From NCBI GenBank assembly GCA_007026445.1, contig VDMD01000001.1, positions 1 through 64,000 of the forward strand: a stretch of DNA of 64,000 bases. The letters run 5' to 3'. Position numbers and translations under genes: made by a program. Below are positions 22,401 to 33,163 of this stretch, piece by piece. How positions within the stretch are numbered: position 1 is the first letter of the stretch; every line of letters starts with the position of its first letter. Origin of the DNA: Schizophyllum amplum (lineage: Eukaryota > Basidiomycota > Agaricomycetes > Agaricales > Schizophyllaceae). Below the pieces are notes generated by a model. The model was not told the origin of the DNA and ran no database searches. It saw only the letters and a program-made list of their open reading frames with translations.

Positions 22401-23349
22401 TTGTGCTCACCGGGAGTCGTCCGCTCGCTGTCGCAGCCAGCGATACCGGGGCGTCTGCAGGGCGTCGTCGCTGGCGATGGCGAGGGTGCGCGGGAATCGG
22501 CGACGACGATGGCGAGAGCGAGCAGCAAGCGCGGCCCATGCGGCGGCAGCCGCATGTCGTGTCGTATTCGCGACTGCTTCATCGCGCTGTGCGCGCCCGC
22601 CGTCAAGGCGGGACACGGGACCCCGCCATCAGGGCGGGACACGCGAGCGCTTCCGATGGCGAGAACACGTGCGGCATCGCGCGGGCTGTCCGCGGCGGCG
22701 GGCCGCGTGCGTCGATGAGCTGGGAGCGCAACATGAAACGTGCAGGACGTCCTGGATAAGCGATATCAGTAATAGCACAAGTTGGTATTAGTGACTGACC
22801 TCGGTCACTGATCTAGTGAATTCGCAGTCCAGTGAAGTCGCGGGTTACCGCCTAACGGGTCACTGAATGAAGTCGCGGGTCACTGAAGGACCGCTCGGGT
22901 TACCAGCGGTGTGCGCAGAGGTCACTATGGGCAAGCAAGGTCAGTATCAGTGTGAGGGGAGCTTGTAGCACCGTACCTCGTAAAGACTGGAATAGATCGT
23001 GCACGAAGCAAGGGTCACCGTCGCTGAAAGGCCCATAGAAAGCGAAGAGCGTGCGTTGTGAAGCCTGTTGGGACTGAATTACTGACATGGGAGGTATATG
23101 GAAGTGAATGCCGCGAAGGCGACAGGCGGGAGGATCAACGTCGAATCTAGATAGATCGGTAGCGGTCAGAGCTATGCAAGCGGTCATCTGGATAGATACT
23201 GACCGGCAATGTGAGTAAATGGCGGATCGAGAGAGCGGGCAGGGTAGCAGTCGAAGGGGAATCAAAGGTAACTTGAAAGGATCAGTAAGTACAGCAGAAA
23301 AGCAAAGTCAAGAAGTGAAACTCACCTGCATCGTCAGTGCGAGCGTCAT
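19451..23349 (-). pseudogene. Decayed minus-strand multi-exon gene, U3 copy
   Basis: The first exon has lost 16 bp just inside the start. The ATG at 23,349 is followed by a different frame (MTLALTMQ) before the same donor, so this copy is frameshifted at its beginning. Later exons are partly kept. One open exon upstream of the GTAAGC donor near 21,080 reads KFNMGSCDHRGVP, and its partner module reads REFNIESRHCGVP in U4, which suggests duplicated exons. Confidence 0.4.
22848..22915. repeat. 20-bp VNTR, U3 (about 4 copies)
   Basis: Four gggtcac/gggttac repeats at ~20-bp period. Confidence 0.6.
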
Positions 23350-23547
23350 AATGTAGTGAAGAGATCGTGGTAACAGAGAATGAAATGATGTAGGGCGAGG
23401 TAGACGCGGGTGCAGTGAAAGGAAAGGAAAGGAAGATCAGTGAAGTGAAAGGATTGATTGAATGAAGGTAAGGCAGGAAAAGGAACGAAGTAGAGGAAAG
23501 TAAGGAAGGCGGAGGAGGATGCTAATCCCCGACTCCTACCCCTTCCC

Positions 23548-23651
23548 TATATACTCGCAACGCACGGCACTTGCTACCCGTCGCACTCCACAAAGTCCAA
23601 GAAAAGCGCGAAAAAGCTTGGAAAAATTCGAATCGGCGGGCCCGCCATTGG
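23548..23651 (-). promoter_or_regulatory. Minus-strand promoter, U3: TATA (23,548) and CCAAT (23,647-23,651)
   Basis: Intact promoter motifs although the gene's first exon is frameshifted. Spacing is the same as in U1 and U4. Confidence 0.6.
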
Positions 23652-24420
23652 CTGACCAGGTGCGCAGCAGGCTTGGCAGTCACGTGGGGCTCCACAGCTC
23701 CACTCGGCAAGCAGGAATTTGGGGGAGAAGACGTTCAAGAAGGGTCGGAAGGTCGGGAGGGCGGCAGGAGGACAGGGGGAGTGAGGAAGGGGGAGGAAAG
23801 TATATTCGGGGGTGAGAGGGGTGTACAGATGTCGCAGTAGGTTTTCAGAGTCTGGGAGAGTGTTCCTTGGACGTGCGACGAGGCGTGGACGGGCGATGGA
23901 GGTGAGTATGCGGTGGGAGGGCGGCGGGGAAAGGCAGGGAGGCGAGAGCGCGAGAAAAAGGGTTTTCTGCGCAGAGCATGGAGATACGTGTTTCTCGTGT
24001 GATTCTTGGCTCGGGAAACATGTTTATGAGGCTTTCAGAGTCCTGTGTCGCGGTGGACAGACGGGACGATGCGAGGGGAGGGGAAACGAACCGTGGGAAC
24101 GGGAACGCGCGAGCCGATCAAGGGCGTCCGCGGAGCCGGTGCCGTTTCTTCCCACGTCCTTCCGACCACCACCATCACCTCCCAAGCCCTGTTGTCGGCG
24201 GCGTGCACTGGAGTCGCTGGCGACGTTCCCCGTCGCTCGCCGCTGCTCCTGGCCTCGAAATTCTCTTCTTTGCATTTTTGGCGTTCCGGCCGACACTACC
24301 CAATGCACCGAGCTGCTTCGACGGTTCAGCCTTTCCTTCGCCCATCCCGTCGCACCGCCTTCGACCTCGCCCCAAGCTGCCGCGCACGACCTCACCGGAA
24401 GTTTACGCCTTAACATGACG

Positions 24421-24510
24421 TCGAGTCGCCTTCGACCTCGCCTCGAGTCGCCTTCGCCACAAGTCGCCTCGGCCTCGCCACAAGTCGCCCTCGGCCTCGC
24501 CTCGCGTCGT
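24421..24510. repeat. 22-bp minisatellite, U3
   Basis: About four 22-bp repeats of the cctcgcctcgagtcgcc type. Confidence 0.6.
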
Positions 24511-25553
24511 CGCCTTGGCCTTCAGTCAAATCACGGGCTTCGACCTCGACTGCAACCCCCTTGCCTTCAGTCAACTCCCTGGCCCCGACCGCTGATCTCC
24601 TTCCGACAGGCTCGCATAAAGTCACCGGTGTCCGACCTCGCATCAAGTCACCGGTGTCCGACCTCGCTACAAGTTGGTGCCTCACCTCAAGCTGGCAGCC
24701 TCGACCTTCCGTCGAAGTGTTTGCCTTTGGTCGAGTACCCCTCCTTTATGTAATCGTCTCTATGGCCCTCACTGATCACCTTCCGACATGCTCGCCCGGA
24801 GCTTCCGCCTTCGACACCCTTGCAACAAGCTTCCACCTTTTGCCCTCGCAACAAGCTGTCGTCCTCAACCTCGTCTGGCACCCTTCATACTCACAGGTCA
24901 TCTATTACCCTCAACTTGTACAAGCTCCTCGCTTCCGAGACAACTCTGAAGACCCAAGTCCTGCTTCCAGTCCCCTGCTCGCTGAATGTTTGATATCCTG
25001 CCCTTGACCCCCGACACCGATTTTTGATTCTGACCCTCGCCTCGACATCCGACTCCGGATCCCGACCGCGATCTGATTGCCGCATTCTGCATGATGTCGG
25101 CAGCTCCCGCCACGCGATGGCTCGCCTTCCCGCTTCCGGAGTGCAGCGGGGTGAGTTAGTGGGATGCGGGGCTGGTGTTGGGTGGCGATGTGGGGTTCTC
25201 GGTTTATACACGTGTCCCGTGTATTAGCTCGCGGTAATGCTAATTGATTTCTAAGTGAATGTCACATCGACTTGAGCTGTGCGTGCATTGACTGCTTTTG
25301 GCTTCGAGCACCGGTGCCTCTGCCTGCTTGCACAACAGGTACTGTACGAGTTTGGTCTTGTCGCACTCATTGAGGGACTTGTGGGCTTATTTCGAGCCTG
25401 CTAACTTGGAATGATGTAGCGATTGGGAAGCTTTGAGTCCTCGATCCCTCGTCGCATTCAGCAACCTCAGCTAGCTACAAGCAGGCTACAAGTAGAACCT
25501 TGCTATCCAGAACTCGAGTCCAACGCCAGCCAGGGAGACAGCCACCCACAGCA

Positions 25554-25669
25554 ATGGCCACCCCTTGTTCGGTATATAGAGTAGAAACACGATGACCACC
25601 CCTTGTATCGGTATATAGAGTAGAAATACGATGGTCACCCCCTTGTTCGGTATATAGAGTAGAGATACG
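25554..25669. repeat. 39-bp VNTR, U3 (3 copies)
   Basis: Copies at 25,554-25,591 (38 bp), 25,592-25,630 and 25,631-25,669. The 38-bp variant is the outermost copy, as in U1 and U4. Confidence 0.85.
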
Positions 25670-25765
25670 ACTAACTCACGAAGGCCCCGGGGGCTCTGAC
25701 CGCCGCGATCAAGCCGGCACCACAGCACGAGGCAGGCCCTGAGCAGACCGAGTCCAAGGTTTCGA

Positions 25766-25890
25766 TCACGTGACAGAAGGCAGGGAAAGTCCAACGTCGA
25801 AGGGAACACAAAACTGGCAGCAGCAGAGCGAGCAGCGAGCAGCGAGCGGCGAGTGTCGAACGCGCTCAAGTCCAACTTTGGGTGACGTCA
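25766..25890. promoter_or_regulatory. CACGTG and CRE palindromes upstream of SPT7 copy 3
   Basis: TCACGTGA (25,766-25,773) and TGACGTCA (25,883-25,890), same layout as in the other units. Confidence 0.55.
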
Positions 25891-27375
25891 CTACGTCATG
25901 CGTTCGTCAGGTGACGTGCCGAAAGGCGAGAGGCGAGCCGTCTACGTCGCCCTGACAGTGACAGTGGGAGGCCATCTGCGGGGCTTTGCCATACAGTGAA
26001 TGGTTTGCCCTTCAGAGCTCCAGGGTTGCCTTGCTCGACAAGTTGTCCATTGTTCGTCGTCTGATTGTTAGCGGACTTTCGGGCCGATGCATGTGTCCAC
26101 GTGCATCAACGCGAACAAATAACGCCTCTTGTCCCAATCCATCACTCGAGTACCGAAGTACTCATGTTCACCTTGCCTTACAAAGTCCTTCGGCACCCAT
26201 ACTAAGACCTTCGTAACAGGCAGACGAAACGCAGTCACAAGAGCAACGTTTTCGCGCTACCAAGGTCCGGCAAGGACGACACAAACAACGCTCGACTCGC
26301 CACCCTGGGCTCTGACCAAGCTCCTTCACACGCGCGCCCGCGAGTCCAGCAGTCTTCCCGAACCCTCGCCACCGCTCATATCTCCAACTACTACTCTCGG
26401 GCTTGAAGACAGGGTCAACGATCAGCATATTTGGAGCCAGCTGCCGCTCGCGATGAATGTGCGTAGCTTGTGGCAAACGAGAATATGCAACTCACGAGAC
26501 TAACAGAACTTACTGCGGACGCTACGAGAAAACCAGAAACAGAATGGCTACCACAATCCAGACCTCAAGCGATTGCTCGCCGAAGTCAAGGCGGAACGCG
26601 TGCGTGGTCGCGCTCCCTCTCGCACCTTATCTCACACCCCCACAGAAGGCGCACGACACCAGCAAACTCACAGAGCCCTTTTACGAATCCCTCGAAGGGA
26701 TGCTACACGAACTTCGAACAGTCACAATCGTCCGTCCCACCGATCGCTTGCACCCGCCATTGTTCTCATTGTTCTCAGGATAACCATGACGCCGAAGCGT
26801 TCCTCAAACCCGTCTCTAGGGCAGACGCTCCAGATTACCATGAAGGTACGCGCTTTCTACCTTGTCCTCGCTCCGCTCATCCTCGCCCAGTCATCCAGGA
26901 ACCCATGGATCTCCAGACCATGCTCAGAAAGGTCCGCCAGCGATCGTACAAGTCGAAGCGCGAGTTCAAGGACGACCTCGATCGCATTTGGGACAACTGC
27001 TTCCAGTACAACGCTGCCGAGGTGCGTGATCCACCCACGCACACCTTCCCCCTTCTCACCCGATACTCTCAGAACCACCCGCTGCGCAAATGCGCCACAC
27101 GCCTCAAGGCCAAGGCCGAGTGCCTGCTGCAGAACCTCACCGATCGCAAAGAGCGCTCAGATCCCGTTATACCCCCCGAACTCATCCCCCCCTCCAAGGC
27201 GAACGGCGTCAACGGCCACAGCCGCACCCCGTCCTCTCACGCCATCAAGATCCCCATCGCCCGCCGCAACACCCCGGGCGCTGGACCCGCGAAACGAGGA
27301 GGCAACCCCGACGACTTCCCCAACGAACTCGCCGTCCCACGCACGACTGACGGAATGGCCGAGTTCAAACGCCTC

Positions 27376-27438
27376 GACGACCAGTTCGCGGCGCTCGACG
27401 ACCAGTTCGCGGCGCTCGACGACCAGTTCGCGGCCCTC
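27376..27438 (+). repeat. In-frame 21-bp repeat (3 x DDQFAAL) in SPT7 copy 3
   Basis: Three copies of gacgaccagttcgcggcgct plus c. Copies 1 and 2 carry one, the complete SPT7 two. The period is a multiple of three, so the frame is kept. Confidence 0.9.
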
Positions 27439-27945
27439 GACTCGGCGATCGAGGGCAAGCCGGGCTCATCCTCAGCGATGGCGGAGCGACTGCGCGAGCT
27501 CGCGCGCGGTGCGCTGCCGCTCTTCGCCCCCGGCACGAAGCGCAAGCTGGACGAGGACGCGGAGACGCCGCCCGGGAAGCGTCACAGCACCCAAGAGCAG
27601 CGCGAGCTCCACGACCTGTGGTGGCAAGCGAACCAGAAGTCGGACGTGCTCCTGGGTAACGGTCTCCCGCCCATCACGCACGCGTCCTCCGCCCCACCAC
27701 GCACCCTCAACGCCCCACCACGCAGGCCCAACGCCCCACCACGCACCCTCAACGCGCCACCACGCACCCTCAACGCGCCACCGCGCGGGCCCAATGCGCC
27801 ACCGCGCAGGCCCAAGAAGCGGCGTCCCCCTCCTCACGCACCGCCGAATCCCAAGTCTCTTTTATCGATGATGAACAGCAACATCGAGACCGTGCGGAGG
27901 ATGCGTACAGTGAACGCCAAGCTTGGCGCGCTGGATGGGGAGGGG

Positions 27946-28379
27946 AATGCCCCTTCGTTGGGGAGAAGGACGGACGGGGGAGGCCGGACGGGGGAGGAGG
28001 ACGGACGGGGGAGGCCGGACGGGGGAGGAGGACGGACGGGGGAGGCCGGACGGGGGAGGAGGACGGACGGGGGAGGAGGAAGGACGGGGGGAAGGGAGAA
28101 GGGGAAGAGGGGAGGATCGCGGCGTTGGGGAGGTTGGCGGCGTTGGGGAGGTTGGCGAGGGGGAGGTTGGCGAGGGGGGGGGGTCACGAGGCGGAAGGAA
28201 GAGAGGGCGGGAGGTCACAGAGAGGGCGGGAGGTCACAGAGAGCAGGCCCCCTCGATGGCGAGGAGGGGGGGGAGGCAGATAAGGGGCGAGGGGGAAGGG
28301 AGGGGGAGGAGGGATGTGCGGCGGGGCGAGGGATGCACGGCGAGGAGGGGGAGGGTTGTGCGGCGGAGGCGAAGGGGAG
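27946..28379. repeat. Purine-rich G-tract fused to SPT7 copy 3
   Basis: The tract begins directly after gatggggaggg. It contains repeats of gacgggggaggccggacggg type (27,970-28,090) and one block matching the atgccccttcgttgggg repeat of U1. Compared with U1, the SPT7 end and the first part of the tract are missing, consistent with a deletion between short gatggggagg-like matches. Confidence 0.75.
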
Positions 28380-28396
28380 TACTAACGCACCTACAG
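28380..28396 (+). promoter_or_regulatory. Splice-like branch point and acceptor at the U3/U4 junction
   Basis: TACTAAC (28,380-28,386) and CTACAG (ending 28,396), with the same internal spacing as at the two earlier junctions, although the flanks have diverged. Confidence 0.5.
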
Positions 28397-28804
28397 GACA
28401 CGAATCGTCGGAGTGCGGGGAACGTATCATTGACGCGTGAACCAGCGTCGTCGTCGACGCACAAGCCTGTGCCGTCGACGCAATGCCTGCACCGGCGTCA
28501 ACGCGGTTGGGGGGCGACGAGGTAGGTGGAGCTTACCTTTGGTCATAGCGCTCATGCTATCCGCAGCAGCGTGACGCGCCCGCCACCTCTTCCGGACGCG
28601 CGAAGGAGGGCGTCGTGAGCGCGGTCGAAAGACTGAGACTCACCTTCGTTCGCGTTTACAGCTACCGACACGCACCTCGACACGCCTCATCCCTCAAAGT
28701 CCGGCCCCTTCTCGCTATGTGCCGCCTCCCCCTTCTCGCTACGCGCCGCCTCCCTCCGCCCCCCGAGAAAATCAGCCTGGCTGACGAGAAGGGGAGGAGT
28801 TCAC

Positions 28805-31800
28805 ACTCACCGTGCCGTGGCGAGGAATCACGTTGTTCCCCCTGCGTTGCTCGAGGCGAAGGGAACGACCGCCGAGGAGGGGCGAGGCAGACGTATCTCG
28901 AATAGGAGGAACGCCCCCACCCGACCCACCTCGCTTTCGGCGAGCGTTCACGAGCGGGGCCGAGAGACCTCGTCCCTCCCTCCCTTCCACCTGCGTCGCT
29001 ATTAGGCCAAGGCGATACCGGGAAGCCATACCACGACGACATGGGCGGCTGGGTGAGGCCCCTCCTCTCGTCGTCGTGATACAATGAGTTGGGGAGGGGT
29101 GTGAAGTGATGTGCGGAAGGCAACGAGGGAGTGGGAGGGGGAGAGGGAGGGGGAGTGGGAGGGGGAGGATGTCGGTGGCCGACGATGGAAGGCGGGTGGG
29201 GAGCTAGCTGAGTACGTCGAGCACCATAATGTAGTAAAAGTACGCACCAATATAATATTGTTTCCCGAAATTCTTGACGAGTGGGCCTGTACGAAGAGAA
29301 TACAAAGGCGAGGGGAGAGACGATGAGCTTGAGTGACAACGCGAGAGAACAAAGAGGACACACCTGCTATTACTGTGAAGCTGACGAGCGTCGACGCGTA
29401 GTGAATCGGTGAAGGTAAGAACTCACGCGCAGCCAAAGTTGACGAACGCTGTGCTACACGTCGATGTCGCGCGCGTTAGCGACTTTGTGCGAGAGTAAGG
29501 CTCGCACTACGCCCTCAATCTACCTACTACAATGTACGGGTACACTACACCTATGTAAAAGCCATGTACTGCTCAGCCCTCGAATAATTAAACAACTTGA
29601 GCACAAAGAAGTCGTCGAGGTGAAACGGCCGTCATAGTGCTTAGCTGAGGTCACCACGCACCTCAAACCCAGATGCGATGTGTTCTCGGGGAAGTATGCA
29701 GTCAATACCACAGGGATGAGAAACTCACTCTCACCAACGAGCGCTTTTGCAGAGCGCGGCGTTCCGACGAGTGTGGTCAAGGCCGTCGCCAGTGACCACT
29801 AAAATGAGCCTGGTCAAGCAAAACAGCCCTCACGACCACGGCTACGACAATTCCACTGATCATAAAGTCAACGCAAGTGGGAAGAGCGCACGCGTACTCA
29901 CTTGCTAACTCGCAGTTCAAGACCGTGAGATCCCAAAGTCGACAATTGCCGGCACGGTCCCGCGACCCTTGACGTATCGGGACTACTCTCACGACCACGG
30001 CTACGACAACTCCAATGATCAGCAAGTCCAGACAAGTGACGAAATCAAAGCCCACTCACATATTGACTCGTCCAGACGAGTGCGTAGACGGGCCGCGTGC
30101 CTTCATATACAAACTGACGACTGGTCCCGTTAGTGAACCGACGATCTGGCCGGACTACTCTCACGACCACGGCTACAAGACTCATTCCGTGAGCCTAGCA
30201 ACGTGTCAATAAGCCGAAAAGACTGACCTCATTGCACGCGAACCAGGCGCAAGCTGACCGGTAAGTCAACGAGCAACCCATTGTTCCATTGTTGTTCCAA
30301 AAGGGAACAACAACAGACCTCGCGACGACGAACGGACATCCGCGCCGGCCTGCCGCAACTCCCAAAACAGCAGACTACAGTCTGTGAGCTACTCAGCAAC
30401 CACGTTCAGCGGCAGACTGGGGCACTGACGGCAACCATGTCGGGGGGAAAAGGCAGCGTGGACGCTGCGCCCCACGCACGCGCGCAGTCGATCCACCATA
30501 TGCGTCGAGCCAGCAGTCAAACGCTTACCATAATAAGGCCGAGGTGGCAGCGCGGCCTCATGGCACCGCGAGTTGTAGGTTCAGCGCAATTGTTGAACTT
30601 CGGCGGCGAACTTGAAGGGCACGCCGCGGTGGTCACATGATCCCATGTTGAACTTCCCCGACGGCGTGCGCGCGGTGCCGTGGGCTGCAGCGTCGGTTCG
30701 GAATGGCGTCTGTCGGGGTATTCAGTCGTGATCACAGCTCGACAAAGACCTTGCGCACCGAAAAACGAGGGTTCTGGCTACAACCCCGGCGGTGCAAGCC
30801 AAAGCGAGTGAGGCCATCGATGTCGTGGGACATGGTGCCCAGACCGGGTGGGATGGCACCTGCGAGTGTCGATGAGCATCGTATTACGTAATCCCGTTCA
30901 GGGACTCTACTCACCACAGGTCATGGATCTGCGTAGAGCGGTCGCGGCGGCGCTTGCCGCAGACGGCGAGGGCGGTCAGTCTCGAGGTCCTGGAGCATGA
31001 CGAGATCTAATACACGATGAGCATTGAGAAAGACCGTCTGCGTCGTGTAAACGTACCCACTGTCGATACACGTGTAGTGTACACTCCTGGGCGAGCCTTG
31101 CGGGGTACCGCACACGCTGGCGGCGGCGGGGCACGCCGCAGTGACGTGACTCTATGTTGAACTCCCGGAGAAGTCGAGTGAGGACGTGTACGCCACATGC
31201 GCTAGGCACCGTGAGCTTCAGATAGGGACAATAAGTAGCAGTTCACCGAGACGCACACCCACGTCCGCAGCATCGCGCCGCAAAGCGGCATCGGCGGGGT
31301 CGACCCAGCCGACCAGTCGTCAAGTCGCAAGGCCCCGCCGCGCGAGGTGGCACGCGTTGGTGGGCGACAGCTTACGTAATCCAATATGCCTTTGTACTCA
31401 CCGAAAAGCGTGGTGCATGGCGGACTGTGCCGCCACCGTTAACCGCGACGAGCGCGCTCCCGACGGCGGGTCAGCGCTGCGCACGGTGTAAGTTGCTTAC
31501 GTAATCCAACGAATATGCGCCTCACCTGAGGTGACCCCGGGTCGTGGCGCGGCTGCGCCGTCGCCCGCCGTCTGCGACGGCGAGGCTGGACTCTGCCGAT
31601 GTCGGGAAGGACATCGTGGGCTTGAGCATGAAGCCGCGTTCTACGACGTACTCACTGTTACTACACGTGGAACGTGCTCTTGCCCCGGGAAGACTCGCCG
31701 CCCCGCCGCGAAGCGGCGGGCGCAGTGCCCAACTCTCGACGACGTAGGGGAGATGTCGCTCATGACAGCGGCGGCCGGGTGAGTCCTCGTCGACGACGAG

Positions 31801-32859
31801 GACAACGACGAAGAGGGCCGTGGTGGGCATAGACCGCGCGCTCTCTCTCTTTCGAGGCCGCATGGCGCAGCATCGAGCACTGCGCGGGTGGTTAGCTGAT
31901 TACGTAAGCCACCATATATTGTGCTCACCGGGAGTCGTCCGCTCGCTGTCGCAGACATCGAGACCAGGGCGTTCGTCGTTGACGAGGGCGATGGCGAGCA
32001 GCAAGCGCGGTACATGCGGCGGCAGCCGCATGTCGTATCGTATTCGCCACTCCCTCATCGCGCCACGCGTGCCCGCCGTCAAGGCGGGACACGCGAGCGC
32101 GTCCGACGGCGCGACACGTGCGGCGTCGCACGGGCTGTCCGCGGCGGCGCGCCGCGTGCGTCGACGAGCGCAGAGCGCGACGTGAAACGTGCAGCACATC
32201 TTGGATAGGCGGTATCAGTGATGGCAGAAGTTGGTTCTAGTGACTGACCTCGGTCACTGATCATGAACTCGCAGTCCAATGAAGTCGCGGGTTACCGCCT
32301 AACGGGTCACTGAATGATTGCGCGGGTCACTGAAGGATCGCGCGGGTTACTGAAGGATCGCGCGGGTCACTGCGCGAACGCGCGGGTCACCAGCGGTGTA
32401 CGCAGAGGTCACTATGGGCAAGCAAGGTCAGTATCGGTGTGAGGGGAGCTTGTAGAAACATACCTCGTAGTAGATTGGAATAGATCGTGAAAGCGCCCTT
32501 TTGCAAAGGGTCAGTGTTGCTAAAAGGCCAGTAAGAGAGCAGCGTTGTGAAGCCTGTTGGGACTGAATTAGGGAGACTGGAGGTATATGGAAGTGAAGAT
32601 GCGCACCCTTCGTGAAAATGCGCACCGGATAGTGAATGGTGCGAGGATCAATGTCGAATCTAGATAGATCGGTAGCGGTCAGAGCTATGCAAGCGGTCGA
32701 CTGGATAGATACTGACCGGCAATGGGAGTAAATGGCGGATCGAGAGAGCGGGCAGGGTAGCATTGAAAGAAAGGATCAGTAAGTACAGCAGAAAAGCAAA
32801 GTCAAGAAGTGAAACTCACCTGCATCGTCAGTGCGAGCGTCACTGAATAAGAGCGCCAT
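28805..32859 (-). pseudogene. Decayed minus-strand multi-exon gene, U4 copy
   Basis: Exon 1 is 32,820-32,859 (MALLFSDARTDDA). Well-formed introns read on the minus strand are 31,880-31,928, 31,477-31,525, 31,202-31,246, 31,007-31,056 and 30,860-30,914. All are 45-55 nt with GTGAG/GTACG/GTGAA starts and AG ends. The exon 31,526-31,879 is open for 118 codons. Exon 31,057-31,201 reads HVLTRLLREFNIESRHCGVP and on. The intron whose donor is at 31,401 has lost the CTGCAG acceptor still present in U1/U2, and the segment after exon 1 has no clear acceptor. I therefore treat it as decayed. Function is unknown. Confidence 0.45.
32283..32400. repeat. 20-bp VNTR, U4 (about 6 copies)
   Basis: Six gggtcac/gggttac repeats at ~20-bp period. 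Confidence 0.7.
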
Positions 32860-33059
32860 AATGTAGTGAAGAGATCGTGGTAACAGTGGATGAAATGATG
32901 TAGAGGCGAGGTAGACGCGGGTGCAGTGAAAGGAAAGGAAAGGAAGATCAGTGAAGTGAAAGGATTGATTGAATGAAGGTAAGGGAGGAAAAGGAACGAA
33001 GTAGAGGAAACTAAGGAAGGCGGAGGGAGGATGCTAATCCCCGACTCCTACCCCCTCCC

Positions 33060-33163
33060 TATATACTCGCAACGCACGGCACTTGCTACCCGTCGCACTC
33101 CACAAAGTCCAAGAAAAGCGCGAAAAAGCTTGGAGAAATTCGAATCGGCGGGCCCGCCATTGG
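33060..33163 (-). promoter_or_regulatory. Minus-strand promoter, U4: TATA (33,060) and CCAAT (33,159-33,163)
   Basis: Same arrangement as in the other units, ~200 bp upstream of the ATG at 32,859. A pyrimidine-rich stretch on the minus strand (around 32,930-32,945) precedes the start, and a CACGTG lies at about 33,193. Confidence 0.6.

Larger units (their letters stand above)
26453..28440 (+). pseudogene. SPT7: Truncated SPT7 copy 3: bromodomain fused to a Gly/Arg-rich tail
   Basis: Exons 26453-26458, 26507-26599, 26646-26729, 26779-26845, 26891-27021 and 27073-28440 give an open 582-residue frame. It is Spt7-like up to about 27,946, with the bromodomain exon differing from the complete gene by two silent changes. 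The frame then continues through the purine tract as ~160 Gly/Arg/Glu-rich residues (GRGRRTDGGGGRTGG type). Only one 23-bp unit is present, so no early stop occurs. Three DDQFAAL repeats are seen. Intron 3 differs in sequence and its donor is GTCCGT. The RGG-like tail may be an accident of repeat composition. If the TACTAAC/CTACAG signal at 28,380-28,396 is used as an acceptor, the tail would be altered. Confidence 0.8.
19201..28554. repeat. Segmental duplication unit U3
   Basis: Third unit. The first ~450 bp are nearly identical to U4 and differ from U1/U2. The exon near 22,100 and SPT7 intron 1 match U1. Its SPT7 copy joins the purine tract earlier than in U1 and U2, at about 27,946. Confidence 0.9.

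Noticed and set aside
28662..29363. 233-residue minus-strand frame at the U4 head
   Set aside because: The equivalent frames in the other units are interrupted at different places, and internal GTGAGT donors indicate it crosses presumed introns.
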